This document shows, in pieces, positions 29,301 to 41,200 of a stretch of 64,000 bases of DNA. The notes beneath the pieces are model-generated. The model searched no databases, was not told where the DNA came from, and was given only the letters and a program-made list of their open reading frames with translations. Made by a program: the position numbers and the translations under genes. The DNA is taken from the NCBI GenBank assembly GCA_021234155.1, contig JAJEKV010000080.1:3147867-3211866 (forward strand), in the 5' to 3' direction. Source of the stretch: Isoetes taiwanensis (taxonomy: Eukaryota > Streptophyta > Lycopodiopsida > Isoetales > Isoetaceae). Numbering within the stretch: the stretch's first letter is position 1; each line of letters opens with the position of its first letter.

Positions 29301-29689
29301 TTAAAAATTAGTTAATAATAACCAATCTAGAGTTGCCACCTGGCCCAATTCGATTAGGCAAGGCAGGTTTGCCAATTTGGGACACCCAAATTGGGCCCCA
29401 ATTTGGATTGGGGGAGATTGATGGAGGAGGAGCTGTTGTTCAACCCTGTTCCAGCCAGAAGGATGGAGAACCAGAGAGATAATGGATCTAGCTATGACCT
29501 GTTAGTACGTAGATAGCTTGGATTCCTAGATAGTCATAGGATTAACCCTTGTATGCTTAGAAGATAGCTAGAATTAATCCTTGTATGAATAGATATATGG
29601 TTAATCTCTATTTTATGTTCTATTCGAAACTATGGATGGATGGATGTATAATGATAGTTCTCTTTCTGTTCCTCATGTGCTTGTGGGGA

Positions 29690-30602
29690 TTAAAAGGGGT
29701 AGAGACCTTAAGAGCCCACCAGGATGTGGATGCTGTGTTGTGATTCAGCACCAGATAACGATCATGACGGTGAAACGGAGGTGGAATCCTGCCTAGATTG
29801 ACTACAACATTCCTATAGTGTGCTAGGCTTATGGTCGGTCCTCGCGTTAGGGCCGGATATGGGTCTGACACCCCTGGGCCGTAGGATACGTGCATATAGG
29901 GACATCTTGGGCTTTGGTGAGCCTTTTGGGAGGTTAAAGTCGGGTACGGATGCTTGTTCACTAGTGGTGGCACGATCCTCTAGCCACCATGGAACCATCG
30001 TGCTCCGGGAGTGAATTCATTTCCTCCCTGCCTCATCGGAACCGGGGAGATATAACTAGGAGTAGTCTCATAGGGTGACTCGATGAGATTGCATCCCCGG
30101 AAGGTTACAACCGCGCCATAGCTATCTTCAGCCTATATGCAAAATGTGCACAGGAGCGGCGGATGGAGTGGACTACCCTAGATATTGTTCTATGCCAGTC
30201 AACACCATTGTCATGATTCTGTCTGCTGTTATCCGAAGGCCCTGGCTGTCAGTTGACCCCCATGAGTCTGAGCCTGGGGTAGAATCCTCATTTATGGTGC
30301 ATTTTCTATGTTACACTGGTATTATGATGTTGTTTGTATTGATGATGGATGAGCCACCCTTCGAGGTGGCATATTATCTTATGTATTGTGTGCTAGGTGC
30401 TAACTTGTATTTACGCTTCCGCTATATAGGATTCCTGTAGAAGGCATGGGACGAATGACACCTCTGTGTCCTTCACCCGGACACTTGCCCATCACAAATG
30501 GATCGAGTTAGACAGGGGGCCTTTCTGTGGTGATGGAGTCGCTTTGGGAGGGGAATTTCCCGTATTTATATGATGGGAGCATTGTATAGGTTCGGGGTCA
30601 CA
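29690..30602 (+). mobile_element. Diverged gypsy-like LTR (partial)
   Basis: From about 29693 to the final TCACA at 30602 it follows the order of the LTR at 13449-15073 with scattered divergence. Shared blocks include GGGTAGAGACCT, GCTAGGCTTATGGTC, GGGTCTGACACC, GCGGCGGATGGAGTGG and GGGG(A)ATTTCC. The 5' limit is not clear, and no polypurine tract or internal region is visible, so this is a solo or truncated LTR of the same superfamily of elements. Confidence 0.55.
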
Positions 30603-31107
30603 TCATCTATAAACTAACTTATAAAAACTGCAGGGAATAGTCCATTTGCAAGGCGGAAGCAGAAATCTTAAGATTTCTAGCTTTTATGAACACGCATCCT
30701 CGAAAACTCATGTTACAACAAAGGCAAAGAAAATGGATAACTCAAGGCCAAAAAAACTTTTTCCATTGATGGGGTTGTTCTTAACTTGTTTAGGGCAGCA
30801 TATACTGTGGCAGCTAGAAGTTAGTCCTTTAACGATTATGAGCATTTAATCGATCTGATTGATCTAATAGGTCGTCCAGCCATAGCTAAATAGCTGTATC
30901 AGAACGATCATGCTTCCCAACGATTTATTTCTTACATCGGGGACAATTTAATATTCCTCCATTATAGGAAAAGTGAAAGCCAGCCCACTCTTTGGATTAT
31001 AGGTTGATGAATCGACAAATATAGCAACCCAACAACATTTAGTCTTATGTGTTAGTTAGCATAGTTTCTTGAACATTTAAAAGGTTAAAAAGGCTAATGC
31101 AGGTTCA
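30603..31107. other. No recognisable gene
   Basis: AT-rich sequence between the LTR fragment and the hAT relic; it could include the 5' part of the hAT relic, but no motif is visible. Confidence 0.4.
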
Positions 31108-32470
31108 TTGTGCGACGCCTTATTGGAGCCTCTTAAACAGGTTGGTATTGACATGCCTAAATTAATGGGTTTTGGCTCTGATGGAGCATCTACTATGACA
31201 GGAAGGAATAATGGTGTTTCCACACAAATTTGATTGTGCAAGATGCAGCTAAACAACCATCTTGGAGTGGATAGATGATATTGAGACTTTGGTTAACTCT
31301 ATTGCTGCTCATTTTTCCCATAGCAGTCAAAGATTGGAGAAATCACAGGGGTTACTTGAAGAGTATTATTGTTCTATTTTAAGATTAGATAACATTCAAA
31401 AGACGTGTTGGTTGAGTAGGCATAATGCAATTAATAGATTTTGTGAAGATCTTCCTGCTGTTTTGAAGTATCCCGACATAGAATCATATAATAACTTTAT
31501 CCAGGTGCTTAATTTCAAAACTATATGCTTGTTGCATTTTTACTTGATACATTTTCTAGCTGATACCTCGAGGGTCTTAACTATGTTCTTTTTATACAGG
31601 TGCTTAATTTCAATACTATATACTTGCTGCATTTTTTAGCTGATATCCTTTGGGATCTTACTATTTTAAATAAGCTATTTCAAGCTAGTCATGTTGATAT
31701 AACTATTATTGAAGAGTATGTAAATACTACATTAGAGGGTATTCGAGCTTATTATATTGTTGATCCACAAAGAGATATGAATGCATTTTAAGAAGATGCA
31801 AATGGTTTCCCTATAATTCCTGACTATGGCCTTCGCAAGGCTGATTGGCAACCTTAAAGGCTTCTATTCATGGAGATGAATATAGAACATTCAAATTATC
31901 AAAAAGTAAAGAGTGTTCTGATATGGAAATTGTCATATCAAAATAGTTTGCATTTTCTTAAGCTAGTTATGATAGCTTAACCATCAGATTCAAAGATGCG
32001 ACTATCTTGAAGCATTTAAAGTTCTCTCTCCATTGAATATACCAAGGGTAGCTACAAGGTCAAGAGATTTTGATGAAGAAAGCTTAGAAGAACTTATCAA
32101 GTTTTATGGCACACCAAAGACGATAAGAAGAGTTCAAAGGAAGATGACACCTTTAATTGACGCAATAGTGTTGAGAAGAGAGTATTCTGATTTTAAAATC
32201 CATGCCTTAGCTAATTGGTCACATAAAAATATTGAAGAAGTTTGCGTGATGATATCTTCAAGTCAACCAACTGAAATAACATTATGATATTGCTTAGATT
32301 GCTTTAGTGCAATGCGCAAGTAATGCAATTTATGAGAGCTTATTCAATCATAGAACTAGCATAAAAAATAGGTGACGTTCAAGGTTGGGCATAGAAAGTT
32401 TGAATGCATGCCTTTCAATTGTGATAAATGGTCATTTGAATGCAAGAGAAATTTGACTTTATCGAAAGCA
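31108..32470 (+). pseudogene. hAT-type transposase relic (DUF4371-like)
   Basis: Discontinuous plus-strand frames carry the ordered signatures of the DUF4371-type hAT transposases found in plants and animals. GFGSDGASTMTGRNNGVSTQI (31167-31229) holds the catalytic-core aspartate region. The piece with IQKTCWLSRHNAINRF (31262-31500) and the HFLADILWDLTILNKLFQ piece (31600-31720) form the middle. A following piece has FDEESLEELIKFYG (32033-32287). A C-terminal stretch with RSRLGIESLNACLSIVINGH (about 32375-32440) is the hATC dimerisation region. Stops and frameshifts separate all pieces, and a partial internal duplication repeats the VLNF...LLHF segment (31507-31640). I see no terminal inverted repeats or 8-bp target duplication. 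Confidence 0.65.
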
Positions 32471-33845
32471 TAGAAACTTGGAAGAAGAAGGTTGATAATC
32501 GTGGCTGCTATATCTATTCGAAGAGCCAAGCCATCATTTAGCATAGTAGTATGCTACTTTTTAAAGGTAGAACTAACTGTTCATGTGAACTCATTTGGAA
32601 GATGTTCTTCAAGCGAAAAACTTATATGTTATATGAAAACTATACGAAAAACTATATGGAAAAGAGAAAGAATCTATGTTAACTTTTTTGCAAGATGTTT
32701 TCAAGCGAAAAGCTTATCTAGCGAAAGCAAAGTATGCTGATTTTTGAAGGAGAAAACTTATCATATTAACTTGTTTAATTCTTTCATTTGGAGGGAGAAT
32801 TTTGATGATATCCAAAAGGTCAACTTACCCTATTAACTTTTTCGATCCTTGCGTTTATGGGAGATTTTGATCCCTTTTGTGTATATGATCTATGGGCCTA
32901 TTATTATCATTATATGTACAAGAAATTTATCGCGGCGGCCAAGGCCGCCGTGAACATTTCTCTTTTTCAAAACTGTGCAGTTGGACCCCAGTTAACGTCC
33001 AACATTCTCTTCTGCAATGGCCAAGTGATTCTAGATTGATGTGAAGCAACTTCGTAAGATCTTACATTCTAACTCTAATTTAGAAATTACAAAGTACAAT
33101 ATTTAGCTTAGTCTTTTAAAAAGTTGGTCAATACTTTTTGTTATTGAAGGTTCATGTGTTCACAGACATCAAACATCAAGTAGAATTATCAATTTGCAGA
33201 ACTGAAGATGCCTCATCATCACTAGAATGATATTTTTGCGAATAATATAAATTACTTAAATAAATCCAAAAGGAACTCCAATACCGCATCTCGACACAAA
33301 GGCCGGTGAGTTACCAAAGGCTCATCCACCATCCATAAAAATCATCTAGATTTAGCTCAATAATGTAGTCTTTTTTCATCATTGCCATCTCTGCCAAATC
33401 AAAATATAATTGCAAATCAACTCAAACGTTAAGCTACAATTTCACACAACGATAGAATCCACATACGATTACGCCAAGATTAAGGATGAAAGAAAAATGC
33501 TAGTTTCATATTAAACAATCCAAGCTTTAGCAATGTAACAAAATGGGAGAATATTTACCTTGCATGCAATTAGTGAAGCGTAAGAGAAGCTCACAATAGC
33601 TCTTCAAGTGCTCTCAATGCGTCGAGACAATAAGAAGGCCTTCTATTTATAAGATGGAGTTTTGTTGGATGATCGACACACATGACTAATCTAGGGCTAT
33701 ATTTATGCCAAGTGCCTATATCACAACTCGCATGTAATCATTAATATCATTCGATATATATTTCATATCCATAATTATCTTAAAATGGATATCATTAAGA
33801 TTCTATATATATTGGGATTGATATCTTCTAACAAATTTGCCAATG
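32471..33845. other. No recognisable gene; short GC palindrome
   Basis: AT-rich sequence with one conspicuous palindrome CGGCGGCCAAGGCCGCCG at 32933-32950. It lacks a following CTRR, so I do not call it a Helitron end. No coding feature can be supported. Confidence 0.4.
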
Positions 33846-34206
33846 GCCGCAATAAATGCAAAGTGCACATGTCGGTGCTTTGATAATTCTTAATAAATGC
33901 AAAGCGTATTAATGGTCTGCAATAAATGCAAAGCATATTAATGGCTTAATAAATGCAAAGGGTATTAATAGCCGCAATAAATGCAAAGTGCACACATGTC
34001 ATGCTATTCTATTTGATAATTCGCAATAAATGCAAAGCGTATTAATGGTATAATAAATGCAAAAGGTATTAATGGCCACAATAAATGCAAAGTGCAATAT
34101 GTCATGCTTTGATAATTCGCAATAAATTCAAAGCCGTATTAATGGCCACAATAAATGCAAAGTGTATTAATGGCATAATAAATGCAAAGTGCACAAATCT
34201 GCCATA
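33846..34206. repeat. Minisatellite with AATAAATGCAAAG core
   Basis: AATAAATGCAAAG followed by a variant of TGTATTAATGGC or TGCACA recurs about a dozen times with variable spacing, interspersed with GTCATGCT and TTTGATAATTCGC blocks. It runs into the direct repeat at 34207, which has related ATAAATGC motifs. Confidence 0.8.
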
Positions 34207-34371
34207 AATGCGATGAATGCAACGTGTCATTCTATGGTAATGCTCATATCTCATTCTATGGTAATGCTCATATCTTCCTCCGCCATAAATGCTCATAAAT
34301 GCCTCAAATCTGAAATTAATGCCATAAATGCCTCAATGCAACGTGTTATGCTCTCCTAATTTTTAAGGAAG
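34207..34371. repeat. Left copy of a direct repeat flanking a dead LINE
   Basis: The block from AATGCGATGAATGCAACGTG to CTCCTAATTTTTAAGGAAG recurs at 36519-36659. The left copy is 165 bp because a 24-bp piece (CATTCTATGGTAATGCTCATATCT) is doubled; without it both copies are 141 bp and differ at about two positions. Confidence 0.9.
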
Positions 34372-36518
34372 GAAGGAAGGAAGGAAGGTACTTTTATCGT
34401 CCATGGAGACCAATCGGGCCTATGGGACCCAATACAAACGCGCAAAGCGGATTCTTGCGGATTAAAAACCCCGCCTGAAGGGTTTTTCGGAAAAAACCGT
34501 GAAAGCAATCGGCCTGGCCCGACAAAGCTGTACTAATCATATAAAATGCGTAAACATCCCAATATATACGGTCATGCACCACCCGTGAGTGCCTAGTCAC
34601 CGACACCAAAGTGGGGCAAATTTCGCGAGTCCGGTACCTCACGGATGTATGACCCCGGTGGCACGCATCGACGCGGTGTGTTCATCGGCAAATGCAAAGG
34701 GCACGTCAGTAGGCACTAAGGGGCGTCGATTCTGCCCGGATCGGTGAACGCCGGGCAACTCGAAAGTGTGAGACTCATCCTCAATGGCACCCGCTTTGAC
34801 AAAGACCGATGCAGATCTGCCCTCCGGCGGGGCTCCCCAATCCACCGCCTCGCCTCTCGAGCGCGAAGATGGTGGGCACCTCGCGGGCGAATGGAGGCAA
34901 TGAGTCTCAAGGCTGTGGGCAGCCGGGAACGCAGGTAGAGGCATGGGCGGGCCTTTAACACACGGGTTGATGTGCTCCTTGTAATGGGCCATTTTGACCG
35001 CTCTAGAGCAATGGGGTCCCGTGAGCTTGCCAAGGAAACAAGCATCTAGGTACTCCCCTTGGCCGCCACGATCGTACGGGCCGCGCTTCAACAGACGCGA
35101 TTCAGGCTCCCGCGACGTTCCATCCGGGCGAACCAATCGATCTCTCTTACCCCTCCAACAGGCCCTAAGCGGCTGCGGACTCATGGCCACAAGCAGGGGC
35201 AAAAAGGGAGCCGAGCATCACCCATAGTAACCACTTTCTCAAAATAGACGATGTGTCTATCAAGGGTCGCCAATAAGCGCAAGAATCCAGTTTCTTCGGC
35301 AGAGAATCGATAGGGATCAAGGTTTCACCAAGTGCGCCCGTGCAAAAATGCCTTTCGCGACCGCCCAAGTCATTCCAGTCGCCAAAGAGACGACGGGCCC
35401 CAAACCTCGACCGTCATTTAAGGACAGTTCTCGGCCGGTGCGAACAGATGTGACCGATGGCCCCAATCATATAGCTCGGCACGGTGGTCGTTGTTTCCGC
35501 GATGGCATAAAGCTTTCCACTGGCCGGCCGTCGCAAGCGGATAGACGCCCCAAAGAGAGGAGGGGAACTCCACCCCTAGGTACTTGTAGGTGGGCTGGAC
35601 GCCCACAGTCCGTCCCCCGATATGTGAGTGCAGGAGGCATGGGGTGACGGAAGAGGATATGAGAACCACCCGGTCTTGGCCGATTGACGACGACATGTCC
35701 AGAGCCCGACAAAATGTGTCTAGGGCATCCGTGAGAGATAGCGGGGTGTGGGGTACAGCCAACATCGCCCCGCGATAGATGAGCCGGGCGGATGACCCAG
35801 TAAAAAGCCGGATGCCATCCCCACGCCGCAGAAGCTGTGGCTCTAACCGGATCAATGTAGAGGCCAAAAGTGTTGGCGAGGGGCAACCTCTTGGGACCTC
35901 GATACTCGGGTGAATGCTTGGCTCGCTTACCGCGATCCCCGCCAAAACAACTCTCATACAACCTGTGATATGGCATTCTCGCGACAAAGTACGGAGCCCC
36001 AGCTGACGCCAAATTCTAGCCTACGACTTTTCCGGACCAGACAAAAGCCTTTGCGAAGTCCACAAAGCAAGCAATACAAGTCCAACCGATGATTCCCGGC
36101 CGTCTTCAATCGCCCGCAGCCAGTAAAGATATGGTCAATCATTGAGTGGCGGGTCGAAAAGCCCTCGCCTCGCGGTGAGGGCTTCGCGACATCCGCCGCC
36201 CGCCGGTCAACCGCCGCCGAGAATGCCGATAGCGGTTTGGCAAATACCGAATCGACCATGATCGTCCGGTAGTGAATTGGCGGACGGTTGGGTCGCCCGC
36301 CTTGTGAATGGGAACAACCACGCTTGTGGTCCATTGTGGGAAACCCTCCCCGCAATGCTCGATTGAGCGGGGTAGTGAGGACCGGCACAAGCGGCTGCCC
36401 TGCCCACTTGAGTAACTCGGCATGCATACCATCGAGGTCAGCTGCCTTCCCATTAGCTAGCCGTTGCAGGCCCTCCTCAACATCCTCGTCAAGAAATTAC
36501 GTGCGAACACAAAAATGT
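34365..36518 (-). mobile_element. Dead LINE with (CCTT)n tail between long direct repeats
   Basis: On the minus strand the element starts near 36518 and ends near 34389 with GACGATAAAAGTA, followed by a (CCTT)n tail (plus strand AAGG repeats, 34365-34388). It is more GC-rich than its surroundings. Its coding region is scattered over several frames. The 3' end resembles a fragment at 41063-41200. It lies exactly between the two copies of a 141-bp direct repeat. Confidence 0.75.
34639..36453 (-). pseudogene. LINE reverse transcriptase relic
   Basis: Minus-strand pieces in shifting frames show non-LTR RT landmarks. WTTSVVVPIHKAGDP then YRTIMVDSVFAKPLSAF lie near the N side (36139-36430). A GFSTRHSMIDHIFT piece follows. 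PTYKYLGVEF lies after the palm (about 35560-35590). A C-terminal DESHTF piece with nearby Cys/Pro residues (34639-35202) looks like the decayed Cys/His knuckle. At the catalytic site the sequence reads LIYRGAMLAVP, so the YADD box is destroyed. Multiple frameshifts make it untranslatable. Confidence 0.7.
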
Positions 36519-36659
36519 AATGCGATGAATGCAACGTGTCATTCTATGGTAATGCTCATATCTTCCTCCGCCATAAATGCTCATAAATGCCTCAAATCTG
36601 AAATTAATGCCATAAATGCCTCAATGCAACGTGTCATGCTCTCCTAATTTGTAAGGAAG
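36519..36659. repeat. Right copy of the direct repeat flanking the dead LINE
   Basis: 141 bp, nearly identical to 34207-34371 apart from the missing 24-bp doubling and about two base changes. It ends CTCCTAATTTGTAAGGAAG, where the left copy passes into the AAGG-repeat tail of the LINE. Confidence 0.9.
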
Positions 36660-37280
36660 ATATTAGAGGCGAGCAGAAAAATGTAACTGCCATAGGAAGG
36701 ATAAAATTATTCTATGTGTGCCTTGAAAACGATGTACCCATGGTGTATATGACATGTTAAAAATATGTAACACGCTTCTTTACCGTCGGATTGGGGGCAT
36801 TGATTGAGTGGCGCGATGTGAGCCATTATTATGGATGAGTCATGCATGGGGCATGCATGACCATGCATGAGGGCATGCAACACATCCCTGGACCATCGGA
36901 TCAAAAGGGGAGGCGAAATCATGGCCCTTGATTTTTTATAAGGAAGGTGCAAGGAAGCTTCCTCAAAAGTGGATTTGGTGCAACCAATGTTAACCGTTAG
37001 ATCAAAAGGGGGAGGAGAAATCCTAGCCATTCATTTTCTTATTAAATTAGAATTTTTTATATTAAAGGAGGTGAGGTGTCATCCTTATTTAATGAAAAGA
37101 AAGTGAGGTGGCAACTCATTAATTATGAATCTTTCTTAGAAGCTTCCTTTTTTTGTATCGCCTTCAAATGACTTTATCTTGCGATGGAGGTCTCGGATCA
37201 AAGTGGGACCCACGCCTTTGGATTCCTCTCATCAAATGCTTTCCAATGAGTAGTGGTTTGGCATCATTCCGTGCAATGTT
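36660..37280. other. No recognisable gene
   Basis: Contains two related blocks of the form (G)ATCAAAAGGGGAGGNGAAATC, at about 36898 and 36993, roughly 95 bp apart, and a palindrome-rich ATGCATG stretch at 36840-36875. These may be remains of a small repeat. Confidence 0.4.
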
Positions 37281-38555
37281 GGATAATCTAGGGGAATATT
37301 CATAGAATCTAAGGGAATCTGAGAGAATCTATGTAGAAACTTGGGGAATCTAGAGGAATCTTGAGATAATCTTTGAAAATCAAGGGAATCTCAAGAGAAT
37401 CTTAAGGAATCTATGGGAATCTCAAAAGAATCTAGGGGAATCTAAGAAGACCTTCAAAAAAGGTTTGAATCGAGGGAAATCTTGATGGAATCTTAGAGAT
37501 CTAACGGGATCTTCATAGAATTTAAGGGAATCTAAAAGAATCTGCATAGAATCTTGAGGAATCTAAACGAATCTACATAGAATCTTGGGGAATCTTTATA
37601 GAACCTTAAGAATCTAGGGGATCTATATGGAATCTTAAGGAATTGCGGGAGATTCCAAGGGATATAGGGGAATCTTTGACAGTAAGTGTGTTCTACATGG
37701 GAATCTTTATAGAATCTTAGGAAATCTAGAAGAATCTACATGGAACCTTGGAGAATCTAGAGAAATCTTAGGATAATATTTGGGAATCTAAGGGAATCTC
37801 AAGAGAAAATTTAAGAATCTAAAGGAATCTAGAGGAATCTTGGGATAACCTTTGGAAACAAGGAAATATCAAGAGAATCTTAAGGAATCTATGGGATTTA
37901 AAAGAATATAGGGGAATCTAAGAGAATCTTCAAAAAATGTTTGAAAATCTAGGGGAATCTTGATGGAATCTTAGAGAATCTAGTGGAATCTTCATAGAAT
38001 CTAAGGGAATCTAGAAGAATCTACATAGAATCTTGGGGAATCTAAAGAAATCTTCAGACAATCTTTGAAAATTTAGGGGAATCTTTGTAGAACCTTAAGA
38101 ATCTAGAAAATGTTTATGGAATTTTAGGGAATTTAGGGGGAATCCAAGGGGATCTAGGGGAATCTTCGACACTAATTGTGTTCTAAAGGGGAATCTTCAT
38201 AAAATCTAAGGAAATATAGAAGAAATCTACATAGAATCTTGAGGAATCTTAGGATAATCTTTGGGAATCTAGGGGAATCTCAAAAGAATCTTTAAGAATC
38301 TAAAGGAATCTAAAGTAATATTCATAAAATCTTTGAGTATCTAGAGAATCTTGGTGAAATCTTGGAGAATCTCTATAGAATCTTCATCACATGACTTTAA
38401 ATTTGATTTCTAGTCGAATTTGTACAATTCCTCGAGGAATCATCACCGGATCTTCGGAAATATAAGCGAACATTGATGGAATCTCATAGAATCTAGGGAA
38501 ACCTTTCTAGAGTCTTGGAGAATCTAGGAGAATCTTTATAGGATCTTCGTTGGAT
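37281..38555. repeat. GAATCT-based satellite with about 480 bp higher-order period
   Basis: GAATCT, mostly as GGGGAATCT, AGAGAATCT or ATAGAATCT, recurs every 10-20 bp over nearly 1.3 kb. Larger blocks repeat. A CTAAGAGAATCTTCAAAAAA-type block lies at 37441 and 37918. The GACA(C/G)TAA(T/G)TGTGTTCTA marker lies at 37678 and 38168. Both pairs are about 480-490 bp apart, so at least two and a half higher-order units are present. No frame is coding. Confidence 0.85.
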
Positions 38556-41058
38556 GGCACTGTATTTGGCTTCTAGTCGAATTTGTACTATCCCTCATAG
38601 TACAATAACTTGTATGAATATAAAATATGTCTTAAAGGAAACTTATCTATTATAGCATTTTTCATATGGCCTTTAAATTTCTTAGTTGAAGGCATTAATC
38701 CGGCAATTCTTGTAACAAACAGGATTTTTCGGTTGCACATGATAATATCTTGTATCAGTAAATGGAAGACGTCATTTTACTTATTAATGGAATTTTTTAA
38801 TTTCGATGCCTAGATCCAACTCCATTGGTTTATAACCAAGCCATACTTATTACTATGTTTCTTTGCTCTTGTACAATTCAAAATGCATTCGTCAGTGTTC
38901 ATTGTTTAAATTTCGATATGTCTATTATTTTGACCAAATGAGGACGCTTCTCACACAATGCATTCAAGTGTAAATAATAATGCAGGTCCCATCAACTCAT
39001 TGGACAATCATTTGTAATCTTATTTTATTTTGAAGGCAGAAAGTCAAAGAACTTGGGCAATGTACACAACATGGGAAAAAAGAAAAAGGGAACATGAGAT
39101 TAAGCCTTAGATTAAAACAACATGGAAAGAGGGGGACCTAATCTGTTTGCTGAATGGAAATTGGTCCTCTCATTTCGCTCAACAGGTAAACTTCTTCAAT
39201 CCTTGAGTAAATATCTAGCTTCCATGTTGTGGGTGAAGGAAACTGCGTCTCCATTCCAGGACCTGCTCCTCACTAATGCGATCTCGGCTGTAGGACCCTC
39301 CAAGAATGCGCCTTCCAATTTCCTTTTTCCATACGTCGACAAGAAAACAAGAATTTCTAGTTCCCTTCTCCAAATACAATGAGATGCCTTTGTCCAATAA
39401 AATATCCATTCGTCCTTTGAGGGGTTTATTTGCTCCCGTCTTAGAGTTTTCTAGGCATAACGTATTATTTCATGCCTCCATTTTGAGGGATGTTGATATA
39501 GAGAACACCTCGAAGTGAATATAATGATATTTCTTCCAAAATCAGGTGGCACTTACCTTTATCAAACTAGGACAATTATAAAGCATACTAAGCATTTTCA
39601 AGGAATATGACCATCAAGAAAATCTATGCCTCCAAAACTACCTCCCTTTCCAACATTCCCATCAACAACATTGAAATCACTTTCTTGTATCACCCAAAAG
39701 ATCTCGATTTGAAAGTTGTAAGTCCCTCTACGCATTATTTGTTTTGCTAGCTCTTTGGAATATTAAGAATCTTGTACCTCATTATTTGTCAAGCATTTTG
39801 GCTTGTTAACCATGCTTATCACATAATTGTAGTAGAACCATCTTTAAGAAAGAATAGATTTAGATGTTTTAACAATTTTTTTCTTATTGACATTAGAAAG
39901 GCATTGACATTCAAGGAATTATACAAGCTACCAACTCTTAGATAATATTCGAGTATACTAATGAATATCTATTATCCATAATTGCCACGCCTCTTGTAAT
40001 ATATACTTGGCAAGACATCTTTGTTTGCAAAGATAAGGTTTAGCCTATCTTTTTTGGTGATTGACTAGGAAAGCTCCTTTCACAAGTTTCAAGATGTTTT
40101 GGTTCTCATTCTACTATAGGTTAAGTTATTGGAAATGGCATATGCTGGCTTTTGTCGTGACGCGACCAATAAAGAAAGGAATGATTTGTAGGACAAGTTG
40201 TACAAGTAATGACATACACCTTCCTCATTAGGTTTGTTGTAGTGCATGAAAAGGAAAAAAGGAAGGAAACTATTGTTCCATGAATGCCATGCTACATGCT
40301 TTTGGACACATTTTGAAATGTGGATGCCAGATTTTAGTATCACAAGTGATTCAGAGTGGATGAGCACATGGGAGCACGAGCATCATGTCTTAAGCATATG
40401 CATCTACCCGATGTTAAAAAATAGACAAAACAAATAGTTGTAGCCGTGCTCTGTTTACTGGTTCGAGGTATATGTGATCATAGTGTACATGATATTAAGC
40501 ACCGACATAGACACAGAGGCAAAACCTTTAATAGTTTACTAACACAAGATGCAACTATACTAATTGCTTTAGTAGCTAGCCATAAACAATAAAGGAATCA
40601 ATGCGTGTTTGAGATACTTTTGCATCTTGTAAGTAAACAATGAAACTTTAATCGGCAATCAACACGTAATGTAGTGTAGAAGGTTGCATGAATTTTCCAT
40701 ATGGCAAGCTAGAGGTTTGCAACTGCCTGGAAAAAAGGCACGTTTGGTTTTACTACGGAAGCATAATGTAGAGACATGCTGTTTGAAAGGAGTTTATTAT
40801 TGAAGCTTGGAATAGGCTGTGGAATATATCATTGAGGAGAAGGATATGGGATGTTAGGCACCAACATGTGGGGGAGGTTTGAAAGGGACGATGGATATGT
40901 TCTAGTTGGGGTGTACAGAATGCACGTACAGGCAGCATTCGAGAAAGAAAAAAAACAAAGAAATAGAAATGTACACTTGAGGGGGAAAAAAACACAAAGA
41001 AACCGACATGTACACTTTGAAGGAAAAAAAGCCAGAAAGATTAAAATGATTTGAATTC
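38556..41058. other. No recognisable gene
   Basis: AT-rich, with short chance open frames (38610, 39122, 39306) that show no known motif. The frame at 39122-39382 overlaps antisense frames and has no support. Confidence 0.45.
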
Positions 41059-41062
41059 AATA

Positions 41063-41200
41063 AAATTTTAACGTCTGCGGATATCAAAAGGCCTATAGGA
41101 CCAACACAATAGAGGAGTACCCGATTATTATTAAGATTGGAAAAAACTCACCGTGAAGGGTTTTCGAGGGAAAAACTTTGGTAGCTAAATGTACTGCAAG
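41063..41200 (-). mobile_element. 5'-truncated LINE 3' fragment
   Basis: Read on the plus strand, TTTTAACGTCTGCGG then GGCCTATAGGACCAA(C)ACAA, and further on ACTCACCGTGAAGGGTTTTCG, align in order with the 3' end of the LINE at 34389-34560. That end has TTTTATCGTCCATGG, GGCCTATGGGACCCAATACAA and CGCCTGAAGGGTTTTTCGG. It is therefore a second, short copy of the same or a related LINE in the same minus orientation. No clear microsatellite tail is present; A/T-rich sequence precedes it. Confidence 0.6.

Noticed and set aside
32933-32950. CGGCGGCCAAGGCCGCCG palindrome as a Helitron or transposon end
   Set aside because: No CTRR terminus or matching inverted partner nearby.
33846-34206. Regularly spaced repeats resembling a CRISPR array
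   Set aside because: Spacing is irregular, the 'spacers' are themselves repeated, and the context is plant nuclear DNA. It is a minisatellite.
34639-35202. 187-codon minus frame as an independent gene
   Set aside because: It is the GC-rich, frame-shifted C-terminal part of the dead LINE.
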